Assembly: GCA_026004095.1 (NCBI GenBank) | Contig: BPIL01000013.1 | Location: 1-64,000 of the forward strand | Reading direction: 5' to 3' | From: Meiothermus sp. | GTDB lineage: Bacteria; Deinococcota; Deinococci; Deinococcales; Thermaceae | DNA: 64,000 nt | Part shown: positions 50,297 to 59,785 of the stretch, piece after piece | Layout: every line of letters begins with the position of its first letter | Position numbering within the stretch: the stretch's first letter is position 1 | Made by a program: the position numbers and the translations under genes | Notes under the pieces: model-generated | Database searches by the model: none | What the model was told of the DNA's origin: nothing | Seen by the model: only the letters and a program-made list of their open reading frames with translations

Positions 50297-50710
50297 TCAG
50301 CCCTGGGCCGCCCAGCGTTGCGGGGTGGCCTGGCGCAAAAACTCCACGATGTCCTGGGTGCTGGTGCCGGGCCCAAATACCGCGGCCACGCCCATCGCTT
50401 TGAGATGGGGCACGTCCTCGTCGGGAATGATGCCCCCACCAAAAAGCAAAATATCCTCGGCGCCCTGTTCCTCGAGCAGCCGTCGTACCTCGCCAAAGTA
50501 GTGCATGTGGGCCCCCGACAGCACCGACAGGCCGATGGCGTCCACGTCCTCTTGCAGGGCCGCCGAGACGATCATCTCTGGGGTTTGTCGTAAGCCGGTG
50601 TAGATGACCTCCATGCCGGCGTCGCGCAGGGCCCGGGCCACCACCTTGGCCCCGCGATCGTGACCGTCCAGGCCGGGCTTGGCAATGAGCACCCGTATTC
50701 TTCTGTCCAT
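50297..50710 (-). CDS. Stand-alone cobalamin-binding domain protein (methylmalonyl-CoA mutase small-subunit type)
   Basis: This 137-aa protein is the B12-binding domain found at the C terminus of methylmalonyl-CoA mutase: [25 protein letters not shown] with the DxHxxG cobalt-ligand His, then LSVLSGAH and LLFGGGIIP. In some bacteria this domain is a separate subunit. No large mutase subunit is in the window. It is followed 18 bp later by the peroxidase-like gene. Confidence 0.92.
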   Translation of the reverse strand: MDRRIRVLIAKPGLDGHDRGAKVVARALRDAGMEVIYTGLRQTPEMIVSAALQEDVDAIGLSVLSGAHMHYFGEVRRLLEEQGAEDILLFGGGIIPDEDVPHLKAMGVAAVFGPGTSTQDIVEFLRQATPQRWAAQG

Positions 50711-50764
50711 ACGCCTATCTTACGGCACGCCGCACAAAGCAACCAGGTAGCGCGGGCGGTAAGA

Positions 50765-51247
50765 TCAGGCTGTTGAGGCTGAAAGACTTGTGGAATGGTG
50801 GGCTTTCTCGAGGTGTGCTTTGAACTGTTCAAAGGTTACTTTGAGCAGCTTGTTGGGTTCGCCAAAAAGTGTGGCGTACCATTCGGCGGCCTTGTCCAGC
50901 AAGGGGCTGTCGTAATGGGGGTGGCCTTCGACCAGAAGCTCGAGGTGGGTGCCGCCGTCCGCGGTTTCGCTCAGGCGCAACCAGCCAGAAATTTCCAGGT
51001 TGTGCGGCACCCCCGGCACGCTACGGAACTCGAGGTACTCGGGGGGGCGGCGCTCGGTGGCCTCGGCCACCCAGACCAGATCCACCGGCGGCTGCCCCCG
51101 CGCCCGGAAGCGCCAGGCCGAACCCTCGCGGCCCACCTCCTTGATGGCTTTGGCCCAGCTCGGCCAGCTCGAGAAGTCCTGAAAAGCCGCCCAGACCGCC
51201 TCCCGCGGGGCTTGAATGTTGAGTACCAGCTCCTCCCTGAAACGCAT
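50765..51247 (-). CDS. SRPBCC (START-like) family protein
   Basis: This 160-aa protein has the polyketide-cyclase/START-like pattern: N-terminal VLNIQAPREAVWAAFQDFSSWPSWAKAIKEV and a C-terminal helix (PLLDKAAEWYATLFGEPNKLLKVTFEQFKAHLEKA). It probably binds a small hydrophobic ligand. The start at 51247 is set by GGAGGT 5 nt upstream. It is on the same strand as the B12-binding gene and divergent from trmFO. Confidence 0.85.
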   Translation of the reverse strand: MRFREELVLNIQAPREAVWAAFQDFSSWPSWAKAIKEVGREGSAWRFRARGQPPVDLVWVAEATERRPPEYLEFRSVPGVPHNLEISGWLRLSETADGGTHLELLVEGHPHYDSPLLDKAAEWYATLFGEPNKLLKVTFEQFKAHLEKAHHSTSLSASTA

Positions 51248-51364
51248 AGCTACCTCCCTGCTTGGGGTACGCGCACGGCGGAAAAAGAGCGAATACGGGT
51301 TGATGTAGAGGCATATTGCCACACAACCATGTACGGGCGATGAAGCCTGGATTACACTACAGGG

Positions 51365-52696
51365 ATGAGTAAGGTGCATGTTATTGGAGCCGGTCTGTCG
51401 GGTGCCGAGGCGGCTTTTACCGCGGCCCGCCTGGGCGCACAGGTTCGGCTGTACGAAATGCGGCCCCGGCGCATGACCCCCGCCCACCAGACCGGACACT
51501 TTGCCGAGCTGGTCTGCTCCAATAGCCTGGGGGGCGAGGGCGAGACCAACGCCAAAGGTCTGCTGCAAGCCGAGCTGCGGGCGGCCGGCTCCCTGATCAT
51601 GCAGGCTGCCGACCACAACCGGGTTCCGGCGGGCGGGGCGCTGGCGGTGGAGCGGGAAGGGTTTTCGCAGGAGGTTACCCGGCGGCTCGAGGCCCATCCG
51701 AACATTGAGGTGGTGCGGGAAGAGCTCACGAGGGTTCCTCCGGAGGGCATTACCGTGCTGGCGACCGGCCCGCTCACCTCCGATGCCCTCGCGGAGCACC
51801 TGCGCGTGCTGCTGGGCGATGAATTCCTGGGGTTCTACGATGCCGCCGCGCCGGTGGTGCTGGGCGAGAGCATCAACATGGAAGTGGTCTACCGGGCCGG
51901 GCGGTACGGCCAGAGCGCCGACTATTTGAACTGCCCCCTCAACGAGGAAGAGTACCGCCGGTTTTACGAGGTGCTGAGCCAGGCCCGCAAGCACACCCCC
52001 CACGAGTGGGAGAAGCTCGAGTTCTTCGAGGGCTGCATGCCCATCGAGGAAATTGCCCGCCGCGGCTTCGACACCCCGCGCTTTGGCCCCATGAAGCCGG
52101 TGGGCCTGCCCGACCCCCGAACCGGCCAGGAGCCCTACGCCGTGGTGCAACTGCGGGCCGAGGATCGGCGCGGCCAGATGTGGAGCCTGGTGGGCTTCCA
52201 GACCGGATTGAAGTGGGGCGACCAGAAGCTGGTGGTGCAGAGCATACCGGGCCTGGAGAACGCCGAGATCGTGCGCTACGGGGTGATGCACCGCAACACC
52301 TACCTGTGCGCCCCCCGGCTGATTGAACCGACCCTGCAGTTCCGGGCGTACCCGAACCTGCTGGTGAGCGGGGTGTTGTGTGGGGTGGAGGGTTACCTCG
52401 AGTCCGCAGCCACCGGCTTTCTGGCCGGCCTCAACGCAGCCCGGCGGGCCCAGGGCCAGGAAGCCCTGGTTCCACCCGAAGCGACAATGCTGGGCGGCCT
52501 GGTGCGGTACCTAGCCAGCGCCAACCCCGACAACTTCCAACCCATGAACGCCAACTGGGGGCTGGTGCCCGCCGAGGTCGGCAAGGGCAAAAAGTCCGAG
52601 AAACGGGCCCGGATGTTCCACCGGGGCCTGGCCGAGTTTCGGGCCTGGCTGGCCCGGTCGGTGGGCCTGGTCAGCGAGGAAATACTGGCAGGTTGA
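51365..52696 (+). CDS. trmFO: Methylenetetrahydrofolate-tRNA (uracil-5-)-methyltransferase TrmFO
   Basis: This 443-aa flavoenzyme makes T54 in tRNA using methylene-THF. It starts with the FAD fold VHVIGAGLSGAEAAFTAAR and has the conserved AELVCSNSLGGEGETNAKGLL with a catalytic-region Cys, and the C-terminal LLVSGVLCGVEGYLESAATGF and MNANWGLVP. TACACT lies 6 nt before the ATG, suggesting a leaderless start. Its 3' end overlaps a convergent gene by 26 bp. Confidence 0.97.
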   Translation: MSKVHVIGAGLSGAEAAFTAARLGAQVRLYEMRPRRMTPAHQTGHFAELVCSNSLGGEGETNAKGLLQAELRAAGSLIMQAADHNRVPAGGALAVEREGFSQEVTRRLEAHPNIEVVREELTRVPPEGITVLATGPLTSDALAEHLRVLLGDEFLGFYDAAAPVVLGESINMEVVYRAGRYGQSADYLNCPLNEEEYRRFYEVLSQARKHTPHEWEKLEFFEGCMPIEEIARRGFDTPRFGPMKPVGLPDPRTGQEPYAVVQLRAEDRRGQMWSLVGFQTGLKWGDQKLVVQSIPGLENAEIVRYGVMHRNTYLCAPRLIEPTLQFRAYPNLLVSGVLCGVEGYLESAATGFLAGLNAARRAQGQEALVPPEATMLGGLVRYLASANPDNFQPMNANWGLVPAEVGKGKKSEKRARMFHRGLAEFRAWLARSVGLVSEEILAG

Positions 52697-53147
52697 GGGC
52701 GGCCAGGCTGGCGTAGACCACCTGCCAGCCCTGCTCGCCGAACACCAACTGGGCCTCGCCGCTGCGCCGCACCGGACTGCCGTCCAGCACGACCAGCAGG
52801 CTGAAGCGCAGGGTGGCCTGGTTGCCCGCCAGCCGGGTTTGCAGGTTCTCGAGGCTAAACCCATCCAGCCGAACCCCGCTGCGGCCAAAGGCCACCGAAG
52901 GGTTCTGCAGGAAGCGCTGGCTCCAGACCGGATCGTTGCACCTCAGGCCCTCGAACACCTGGCGCAGGGCGTTCTCGGCCAGCAGGGCCGAGGGCTGGGG
53001 GCGCAGGTTGGGGTCGGGGCGGGCGATGGCCTCGATGGCAGCCCTGGCCCAGTGGCAGGGCGGCACATCCACAAAGGGTGAGGTGCCCGCCTGGGCCTGT
53101 GCGAGCGAAAGGCCCCCCAAAAGCCCCAGAACAACAAACTTTTTCAT
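52671..53147 (-). CDS. Secreted protein with one SLH-like segment, hypothetical
   Basis: This 158-aa protein has a signal peptide (MKKFVVLGLLGGLSLAQAQA) and a segment SPFVDVPPCHWARAAIEAIA like the first half of an SLH repeat, followed by an unrecognised domain of about 110 aa with a regular beta pattern. It contains two cysteines that could pair. ATG 53147 is used, as the upstream extension looks non-coding. Function is unknown, but an envelope location is likely. It is divergent from glmM. Confidence 0.7.
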   Translation of the reverse strand: MKKFVVLGLLGGLSLAQAQAGTSPFVDVPPCHWARAAIEAIARPDPNLRPQPSALLAENALRQVFEGLRCNDPVWSQRFLQNPSVAFGRSGVRLDGFSLENLQTRLAGNQATLRFSLLVVLDGSPVRRSGEAQLVFGEQGWQVVYASLAALNLPVFPR

Positions 53148-53224
53148 AGCCCCCACGCTGACAGATGGAGCGGCCTTCGACAAGGGAACCGGATACCTTT
53201 CGGAGTAGGTATAAACTGTGCTAG

Positions 53225-54535
53225 ATGGAGCGTAGATACTTCGGAACCGACGGGGTGCGGGGCGTGGCCGGCGAGCCACCCCTGACGCCGCAATTTGTGC
53301 TCAAGCTGGGGCAGGCGGCGGGGGCTTACTTCAAAAGCGCCCAAAAAAAGCCAGTGGTGTTGCTGGGCAAGGACACCCGCCAGTCCTGCGACATGCTCGA
53401 GGCCGCCCTGGCCGCGGGCCTGATGTCCCAGGGCGTGCGGGTCGAGCACCTGGGGGTGCTGCCCACCCCTGGGGTGGCCTACCTGACCAAGGCCCTGGGT
53501 GCCACCGCCGGCGTAATGATTTCCGCCAGCCACAACCCCTACCAGGACAACGGCATCAAGTTTTTTAGCGCCGCGGGCGACAAGCTGCCCGACGAGGCAG
53601 AAAGCGAGATTGAGGGCCTGCTGGAGCGCGAGTTCAAAACCGATGGCATTGGCACGGTTTCCGACTTCCGCGAGGCCGAGCGGATGTACCTGGACTTCCT
53701 GTCTTCCAAAGGGGGCAGTCTGGAAGGGCTCAAGGTGGCCCTCGATACCGCCAACGGCGCCACTTTCCGCCTGGCTCACCGGCTTTTTCAGCGGCTGGGG
53801 GCCGAGGTGTTCGTGATGTTCAACACCCCCGATGGGCGCAACATCAACAAAGGGTGCGGTTCGACCCACCCCGAGTTTTTGCGCCAGCAGGTGGTGGAGA
53901 TGGGCTTTGACCTGGGGGTGGCCTTCGACGGCGACGGCGACCGGGCCATCCTAGTAGACCGGCAAGGGCGCGAGTTTCACGGCGACCACGTGCTCTACCT
54001 GAACGCCCTGGTGCGGCGCGAGCCGGGGGTGGTGGGCACCCTGATGAGCAACATGGGCCTCGAGGTCAAACTGCGCGAGGCCGGCATCAACTTCTACCGC
54101 ACCGCGGTGGGCGACCGCTACGTCTACGAGAAACTCAAGGCCTCGGCCCTGACCCTGGGCGGGGAGCAGAGCGGCCACGTGCTCTTCCTCGACCATGCGC
54201 CCACCGGCGACGGCATGCTCACGGCCATCCTGACCCTGAAGGCCATGCGCGAGTCCGGGCGCGACCTTTCCGAGTGGTACGAGGCCCTGCCCATGTACCC
54301 GCAGATTCTGAAGAATGTGCGGGTCTCGGATAAGCAAAAGGTCATGCAGCAGCCCGAGCTGCACCAGGCCATCCAGGAGGCCGAGCAAAAGCTATCGGGC
54401 CTGGGGCGGGTTAATGTGCGTCCCTCCGGCACCGAGCCGCTGGTGCGGGTAATGGTGGAAGGCCCCACCGAACTGATCGAGCCGGTTTCTGCGGAACTGG
54501 TAGCGCTGGTAGAGCGCCTGGGAAGCGTCAGCTAG
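53225..54535 (+). CDS. glmM: Phosphoglucosamine mutase
   Basis: This 436-aa enzyme converts glucosamine-6-P to glucosamine-1-P for UDP-GlcNAc synthesis. It starts YFGTDGVRGVAGEPPLTP, has the phospho-Ser site MISASHNPYQDNGIKFF near residue 100, the metal loop AFDGDGDRAI near residue 237 and the phosphate site RPSGTEPLVRVM near residue 400. TAAACT lies 7 nt before the ATG, indicating a leaderless mRNA. The thioesterase gene follows within 2 bp. Confidence 0.97.
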   Translation: MERRYFGTDGVRGVAGEPPLTPQFVLKLGQAAGAYFKSAQKKPVVLLGKDTRQSCDMLEAALAAGLMSQGVRVEHLGVLPTPGVAYLTKALGATAGVMISASHNPYQDNGIKFFSAAGDKLPDEAESEIEGLLEREFKTDGIGTVSDFREAERMYLDFLSSKGGSLEGLKVALDTANGATFRLAHRLFQRLGAEVFVMFNTPDGRNINKGCGSTHPEFLRQQVVEMGFDLGVAFDGDGDRAILVDRQGREFHGDHVLYLNALVRREPGVVGTLMSNMGLEVKLREAGINFYRTAVGDRYVYEKLKASALTLGGEQSGHVLFLDHAPTGDGMLTAILTLKAMRESGRDLSEWYEALPMYPQILKNVRVSDKQKVMQQPELHQAIQEAEQKLSGLGRVNVRPSGTEPLVRVMVEGPTELIEPVSAELVALVERLGSVS

Positions 54536-54536
54536 T

Positions 54537-54941
54537 ATGAGGGTACGCCTGCCCATTACCGTCCGCTACGCCGAGACCGATGCCATGGGGGTGGTGCACC
54601 ACAGCAGCTACGTGGTCTGGCTCGAGGCCGCACGGGTGGAGTGGCTCAACCAGATTGGGCTTCCCTATACCCAGATTGAAGCCCAGGGCCTGGCCTTTGC
54701 CGTGGTGGAAATTGGCCTAACCTACCGCAGCCCGGCCCGGTTCGGCGACACGGTCGAGGTCGAAACCTGGCTCAGCGAGGCCACCTCGCGCACGTTACAA
54801 TACCGCTACCGGGTCTGGAAGGGCCAAACCCTGCTGGCCGAAGGCTTCACCCGCCACCTTTGCCAGGACACCAGGGGCAAAGCGGTGCGCATTCCCGCTG
54901 CCGTTGCAGAACCCCTGCATAGGCATCTGGTGTCGGACTGA
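54537..54941 (+). CDS. Acyl-CoA thioesterase, YbgC/FadM hot-dog family
   Basis: This 134-aa hot-dog protein hydrolyses acyl-CoA thioesters. The active-site pattern VRYAETDAMGVVHHSSYVVWLEAARVEWL near residue 8 includes the catalytic Asp and the two His. Substrate length is unknown. Its ATG is one base after the glmM stop, so the two are coupled. Confidence 0.92.
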   Translation: MRVRLPITVRYAETDAMGVVHHSSYVVWLEAARVEWLNQIGLPYTQIEAQGLAFAVVEIGLTYRSPARFGDTVEVETWLSEATSRTLQYRYRVWKGQTLLAEGFTRHLCQDTRGKAVRIPAAVAEPLHRHLVSD

Positions 54942-55008
54942 ACCCACCCTGGGAAGATTGGTCGGCAAGCTCGCAGCCCCCAGTAGCGTGATAAACTTAG
55001 GGCCGACC

Positions 55009-56244
55009 ATGACCCTTTTTGAACAGTTTGAGCGTCACATCAACCCCGGTCTGGCCGGGCTGCTGCGCTTCACCGGACTGGACAAGGTGGAGTCCCACGC
55101 CGAAGGGGTATACGTCTGGGACACCGAAGGCAAGCGCTACCTGGACTTTTTGGGCCTGTATGGAACCCTATCCCTGGGCCACCGGCACCCCAAGGTGGTG
55201 GCTGCGGTCAAGGCCCAGCTCGACAAAATGCCCATGTCGGTGCGGGTGATGGTTTCCGAGCCCACCACCAGGCTGGCCGCCCGCCTGGCCGAGATCACCC
55301 CCGGTGAGCTTTCGATGGTCTATTTTGGCAACTCGGGCACCGAAGGGGTGGAGGCAGCGCTCAAATTTGCCCGCTTCTACACGGGCAAGCCTGGCTTTAT
55401 CACCACCCAGGGGGGCTACCACGGCAAAACCCTGGGGGCTCTTTCGGTTACACCGCGCGAACACTACCAGCTTCCGGCGCGGCCCCTGGTGCCGGGGGTG
55501 ACGGTGGTGCCCTATGGCGATGCCCAGGCCATTGAAGCGGCCATTGGCCCCGACACCGCCGCGGTGATCGTGGAGCCCATCCAGGGCGAGGGGGGCATCC
55601 GGGTGCCGCCCGAGGGGTATCTGCGGGAGGTGCGGCGCATCACCCGCGAGAAGGGCGTGCTGATGATCGCCGACGAGGTGCAGACCGGCCTGGGCCGCAC
55701 CGGCAGGCTCTGGGCGGTGGACTGGGAGGAGGTAGAACCCGACATCCTGGTGAGCGCCAAGGCCCTAGGGGGTGGGGTGATGCCCATCTCGGCCACCATC
55801 TGCCGCCCGGAAATCCTGAGCATCTACAAAACCGAGCCCCTGATTCACTCCACCACCTTTGGGGGCAACCCACTGGCCGCGGCCGCGGCGCTGGCGGCCA
55901 TCGAAGTCACGCTGGAAGAGGACATGCCCGCCCGGGCCCTCGAGATGGGCCAATACTTGATGGCACAGCTTGGCAGCCTGCAGCAGGCCTACCCCGAGTT
56001 CATCCAGGAGGTGCGGGGCCGGGGCCTGCTGGTGGGCCTCGAGTTCACCGACGCCGACATCGGGGCGGTGGTGGTGGCCGAGCTGGCGGCGCGGGGGGTG
56101 CTGACCGCCTTTGGCCTCAACAACCCCAAGGTGGTGCGCCTGGAGCCCCCCCTGATTGTGGAGAAGGCGCACATTGACGAATGCCTCGAGGCCCTGGAGG
56201 GGGCTTTGAAAGCCACCCAGTTGGCTTTCGAGGGGGTGCTGTAA
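55009..56244 (+). CDS. Class III PLP-dependent aminotransferase (aspartate aminotransferase family)
   Basis: This 411-aa enzyme belongs to the fold-type I ornithine/4-aminobutyrate aminotransferase group. Visible are GLYGTLSLGHRHPKV, FGNSGTEGVEAALKFAR (PLP phosphate site), MIADEVQTGLGRTG (Asp) and the Schiff-base Lys in LVSAKALGGGVMPI near residue 253. The start at 55009 begins MTLFEQFERHINPGLAGL; the upstream frame is non-coding. TAAACT lies 11 nt before it. The amino donor is unknown; putrescine or an omega-amino acid is possible. Confidence 0.9.
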   Translation: MTLFEQFERHINPGLAGLLRFTGLDKVESHAEGVYVWDTEGKRYLDFLGLYGTLSLGHRHPKVVAAVKAQLDKMPMSVRVMVSEPTTRLAARLAEITPGELSMVYFGNSGTEGVEAALKFARFYTGKPGFITTQGGYHGKTLGALSVTPREHYQLPARPLVPGVTVVPYGDAQAIEAAIGPDTAAVIVEPIQGEGGIRVPPEGYLREVRRITREKGVLMIADEVQTGLGRTGRLWAVDWEEVEPDILVSAKALGGGVMPISATICRPEILSIYKTEPLIHSTTFGGNPLAAAAALAAIEVTLEEDMPARALEMGQYLMAQLGSLQQAYPEFIQEVRGRGLLVGLEFTDADIGAVVVAELAARGVLTAFGLNNPKVVRLEPPLIVEKAHIDECLEALEGALKATQLAFEGVL

Positions 56245-56310
56245 CCTGGGTGCGAGACCCGGCGCGGGTGCTCTATGATGGTGCGAGGAGCGCCTCGTCC
56301 CGAAGACATC

Positions 56311-58743
56311 ATGCTAGAACAACGGATTTACGAGCACCTCAAAAAGCACCCTAAAAAGCGCTTTAGCCTGCGCGAACTGGTGCGGAGCCTGCGGCTCGAC
56401 AAGGACGAGGCCAAGGAAGCTCTTGACTTGCTGGTGGCCGAGGGCAAGGTGGTTGAGCCGCGGCGCAAGCTCTACCAGCTCCCCGAGGGGCTGGGGAAAA
56501 AGGGCCTCGAGGGCCGCCTACAGGCCCATGCAGCGGGTTTCGCTTTTGTGATTCCCACCCACCCCGACCTGCCCGATCTCTACATTCCCAAGGGCCACCT
56601 GGGCGGGGCCTGGCACGGCGACTTAGTACGGGCCGAGCCGCGCCCACCGGGCCGCGACGGCAAGCCCTGGGGCGTGGTGGTGGAGGTGCTCGAGCGGGCC
56701 CACCATCAGGTGGTGGGGCGGCTGTACTTCAAGCAGGGGTTTGCCTGGCTCAAACCCGACGACCCAAGGCTGCCCGCCCTCAAGCTCAAGCCGGAGGGCC
56801 TCGAGGGCCTGGAAAGCGGGGCGCGGCTGGTGGTGCGCGTCACCTACCCCAGCGGGCGCAAGCCCCAGGAACCCTATGGGGAGTTTGTGGGCTACTTAGG
56901 CCAGGGGGATAGCCCCGAGGTCGAGACCGAAGCTATCATCGCCAAGTACGAGCTAAGAAGCGTCTTCCCGCCCGAGGTGCTGGCCGAAGCCGAGAAAGTA
57001 GCCCATCTGGATCCCAAAGAAGTTGCCCGTCGCGAGGACTTCCGGGCCTTGCGGGTTTTTACCATCGACGGGGCCGACGCCAAGGACTTCGACGACGCCA
57101 TCCACCTCGAGCAGCTTCCCAACGGCAACTACCGCGTGGGCATTCATATTGCCGACGTCTCGCATTACGTGCGGGAGTTCTCGCCCCTCGACCACGAGGC
57201 CTACGCCCGCGCCACCAGCGTCTACCTGCCGGGGCGGGTGCTGCCCATGCTGCCCGAGCAGCTTTCCAACGGCATCTGTTCGCTCAAGCCCCACGAGGAT
57301 CGGCTGGTGCTCTCGGTGCTGGTGGAGCTGACCCCCAAGGGCCGGGTCAAGGACTACCGCTTCGCCGAAGGGGTGATCCGCAGCGTGGCCCGGCTGACCT
57401 ACACCGAGGTGGAGGCCTTCGCGGAGGCCCCCGAAAAGGCCCCGGCTCCCCCCGACTGGAGCCTCGAGCTCCAGAACGACCTGAAGCAGCTCCTCACCCT
57501 CACCCAGACCCTCAAAGCCCGCCGCCTGGAACAGGGCGCGCTGGATTTCCGCTTTACCGAGGTTAAGGTGGAGGTGGACGAAGACGGCAACCTGCACCTG
57601 CTACCCCAGAAAGAACCCCGGGCCCGCAGCCTGATCGAAGAGCTGATGCTGCTGGCCAACCGGGTGGTCGCCAAACACCTGGCCGAGCGGCAGATCCCCA
57701 CCCTTTTCCGCGTCCACGAAGACCCCAGCGAGGAGGCCTACAACAAGCTGGTGGCGGCCCTGGGCCGGCTGGGTTATAGCCTGCCGGGCGGTGAACCAAG
57801 CCCCAAAGCCCTGCAAAGCATCCTGAAGCAGGCCGAGGGCCGCCCCGAGGAGGCGGTGGTCTCGACCCTGCTGTTGCGCTCTTTGCGCCTGGCCCGCTAT
57901 GCTGCCGAAAACCTGGGGCACTTCGGTCTGGCCGCCGAACACTACCTGCACTTCACCAGCCCCATCCGGCGCTACCCCGACCTGGTGGTGCACCGGGTTC
58001 TGCGCGCGCTACTCAAGCGCCGGGTGACCCAGGCCCGTAAGGACGACTGGGCCCAGCGCTTCCCCAAAATTGCCGAGCACGCCTCGGAGCGGGAGCGGGC
58101 CGCCGAGAGTGCCGAGCGCGAGCTGACCAAGTACTACCAGTGCCTGTGGGCAGAGAAGCACCGGGGCGAAACCTTCCGGGGCACGGTCTCGGGCGTAACC
58201 GGTTTTGGGGTGTTCGTGAGCCTGGACAACGGGGTGGAGGGCATGATCCGGCTGGGGGCCCTCGAGGACGACCACTACGAGTACATTGAAGAGCTGCTGG
58301 CCTTGGAAGGCCTGCGCACCAAGCGCCGCATTCGCATAGGAGACGAGATGGAAGTAAAGATAGAAGGAGCCAACCCTTCGGCCCGGCAGATTGACCTGGT
58401 GCCGACCGAAAAGTTTTACCAGACCGAAACCCAACCCGAACCCGAGCAGCAAAAAAGAAAAAAACGCCGCAGGGGTAAGCGTGGAAAAGCCGCCGAACCC
58501 CAGGCCGCAACCCCCAGCAAACCGGCGCGCAAGGTGGTGGCTACCGAACCCAAAAGCCCGGCCCCGCACGCCCGGGCCCGCTCGAGGCGGGTGGTGGGCC
58601 CCCCCGAGGAGCGCGGGGGCTTCCAGAAGCCGGTCAAGGTCAGGGCGCAGAAAATCTACTTTGGCTCGTGGGGGGGCGACCAGGAACAGGCCCCACCCAG
58701 CAAAGCAGAGAAGTCCGGTAAGAAAAAGCGCCGCCGCCGCTAG
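56311..58743 (+). CDS. rnr: Ribonuclease R
   Basis: This protein of about 810 aa degrades structured RNA from the 3' end. It has an N-terminal winged-helix region, cold-shock domains (about residues 70-200), the RNB catalytic domain with GADAKDFDDAIHLEQLP near residue 255, an S1 domain near residue 630 (GTVSGVTGFGVFVSLDNGVEGMI) and a Lys/Arg-rich tail ending KKKRRRR. ATG 56311 (MLEQRIYEHLKKHP) is chosen; ATGs at 56275/56278 overlap a TATGAT that may be the -10 box. Confidence 0.93.
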   Translation: MLEQRIYEHLKKHPKKRFSLRELVRSLRLDKDEAKEALDLLVAEGKVVEPRRKLYQLPEGLGKKGLEGRLQAHAAGFAFVIPTHPDLPDLYIPKGHLGGAWHGDLVRAEPRPPGRDGKPWGVVVEVLERAHHQVVGRLYFKQGFAWLKPDDPRLPALKLKPEGLEGLESGARLVVRVTYPSGRKPQEPYGEFVGYLGQGDSPEVETEAIIAKYELRSVFPPEVLAEAEKVAHLDPKEVARREDFRALRVFTIDGADAKDFDDAIHLEQLPNGNYRVGIHIADVSHYVREFSPLDHEAYARATSVYLPGRVLPMLPEQLSNGICSLKPHEDRLVLSVLVELTPKGRVKDYRFAEGVIRSVARLTYTEVEAFAEAPEKAPAPPDWSLELQNDLKQLLTLTQTLKARRLEQGALDFRFTEVKVEVDEDGNLHLLPQKEPRARSLIEELMLLANRVVAKHLAERQIPTLFRVHEDPSEEAYNKLVAALGRLGYSLPGGEPSPKALQSILKQAEGRPEEAVVSTLLLRSLRLARYAAENLGHFGLAAEHYLHFTSPIRRYPDLVVHRVLRALLKRRVTQARKDDWAQRFPKIAEHASERERAAESAERELTKYYQCLWAEKHRGETFRGTVSGVTGFGVFVSLDNGVEGMIRLGALEDDHYEYIEELLALEGLRTKRRIRIGDEMEVKIEGANPSARQIDLVPTEKFYQTETQPEPEQQKRKKRRRGKRGKAAEPQAATPSKPARKVVATEPKSPAPHARARSRRVVGPPEERGGFQKPVKVRAQKIYFGSWGGDQEQAPPSKAEKSGKKKRRRR

Positions 58744-58772
58744 ATACCTCACCGGAAGCAGGGCCGGTTCGC

Positions 58773-59124
58773 CTATCGGGGCTGGGCCACCACCAGCACC
58801 CAGTAGTCCCCCCGCCTGACCATGCCCATCTCGCGCAGGTGGGGGGCCATCAGGGTCTCGCAGTGGCCCTGGGTGCTCACCAGCCAGGCCGCTACCGCTT
58901 CGGTTGCCTGTTCGTAGCCCTGGGCCAGGTTCTCGCCAATTTCCAGGAAGTGGTAGCCATTCTGAAGAGTGCGGGTGGCAACCGCGGGGGTGGTGCTCGA
59001 GCCCTCGTAATGGCTCAGGGGGCCGCAGCGTAAGGGGTGGCGTTGCAGGCGCGGGCCTGATTAACGGCCTCCAGCGCCCGTTGATAATCGTCCGGGGTGT
59101 AGGAAACCCCTGGGCTGGGGGCGC
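58773..59124 (-). pseudogene. Remnant of a CAP-domain (SCP/PR-1-like) secreted protein gene
   Basis: The minus strand encodes pieces of a CAP domain. The first is SYTPDDYQRALEAVNQARACNATPY, which then meets a TGA. The second, in another frame, reads HYEGSSTTPAVA, FLEIGENLAQGYEQATEAVAAWL, GHCETLMAPHLREMGM and closes at a TAG 58773-58775. One extra C at about 59018 would rejoin the frames, but about 23 codons that should carry the central His segment also seem deleted. No signal peptide or start is apparent. This explains the otherwise empty 460-bp gap between rnr and coaE. Confidence 0.65.
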
Positions 59125-59206
59125 ATGGCCCCAGTCTGCCAGGGTTTTAGCTAAAGGCCGGTGAAGAAATTACCGTGGGGCGTTACAAACGGTATGCTAT
59201 GCCCTG

Positions 59207-59785
59207 ATGCGCCTGATTGGCCTCACCGGAAGCATTGGGAGCGGCAAGAGCACGGTGGCCCAGCGGTTGCGGGCCCTGGGCGTGACGGTTCTGGACGCCG
59301 ACGAATATGCCCGCGAAGGAGCGTTGGTGCTAAAGTCGGAGATTTGCCAGGCCTTTCCCGAGGCCTGCGCGGGTGGAGAGGTCAACCGGGCTGTGCTGGG
59401 GCGGCTGGTTTTTAGCGACCCAGCGGCCCGCCGGCGGCTCGAGGCCCTCCTCCACCCCTATGTGCGCCGGCGGATGCAGGAAGAAACCGAAAAGGCCCGG
59501 CAGGCCGGGCATCGCCTGGTGGTGCAGGATATCCCCCTGCTCTTCGAGGCCGGGCGCGAAGCGGATTTTGCCGGGGTGCTGGTGGTAGCCGCCCCCACCG
59601 CTTTGCGTAAGGCGCGCGTGATGGCCCGCAGCGGCCTCAGCGAGGCCGAGTTCGAGGCCCGCGACCAAAGCCAGCTCCCCCAGGAAGAAAAGGTGCGCCG
59701 GGCCACCTGGGTGATCTGGAACGACGTCGACCTGGACACCCTGCACAAGCGGGTGGAGGCCTGGTACCGGGAGGTGGCCGGGTGA
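59207..59785 (+). CDS. coaE: Dephospho-CoA kinase
   Basis: This 192-aa P-loop kinase performs the last step of CoA synthesis. Walker A is GLTGSIGSGKSTVAQRL; the substrate-binding DADEYARE follows near residue 32, then VQDIPLLFEAG near residue 112. TATGCT (59193-59198) lies 8 nt before the ATG, a leaderless start. The last 4 bp overlap the BtuF-like gene (GTGA). Confidence 0.96.
   Translation: MRLIGLTGSIGSGKSTVAQRLRALGVTVLDADEYAREGALVLKSEICQAFPEACAGGEVNRAVLGRLVFSDPAARRRLEALLHPYVRRRMQEETEKARQAGHRLVVQDIPLLFEAGREADFAGVLVVAAPTALRKARVMARSGLSEAEFEARDQSQLPQEEKVRRATWVIWNDVDLDTLHKRVEAWYREVAG

Noticed and set aside
50765-52291. A long minus-strand open frame of over 500 codons spanning the SRPBCC and trmFO region
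   Set aside because: Only the last 160 codons resemble a protein family. The rest is the antisense of trmFO, whose sense product is unmistakable.
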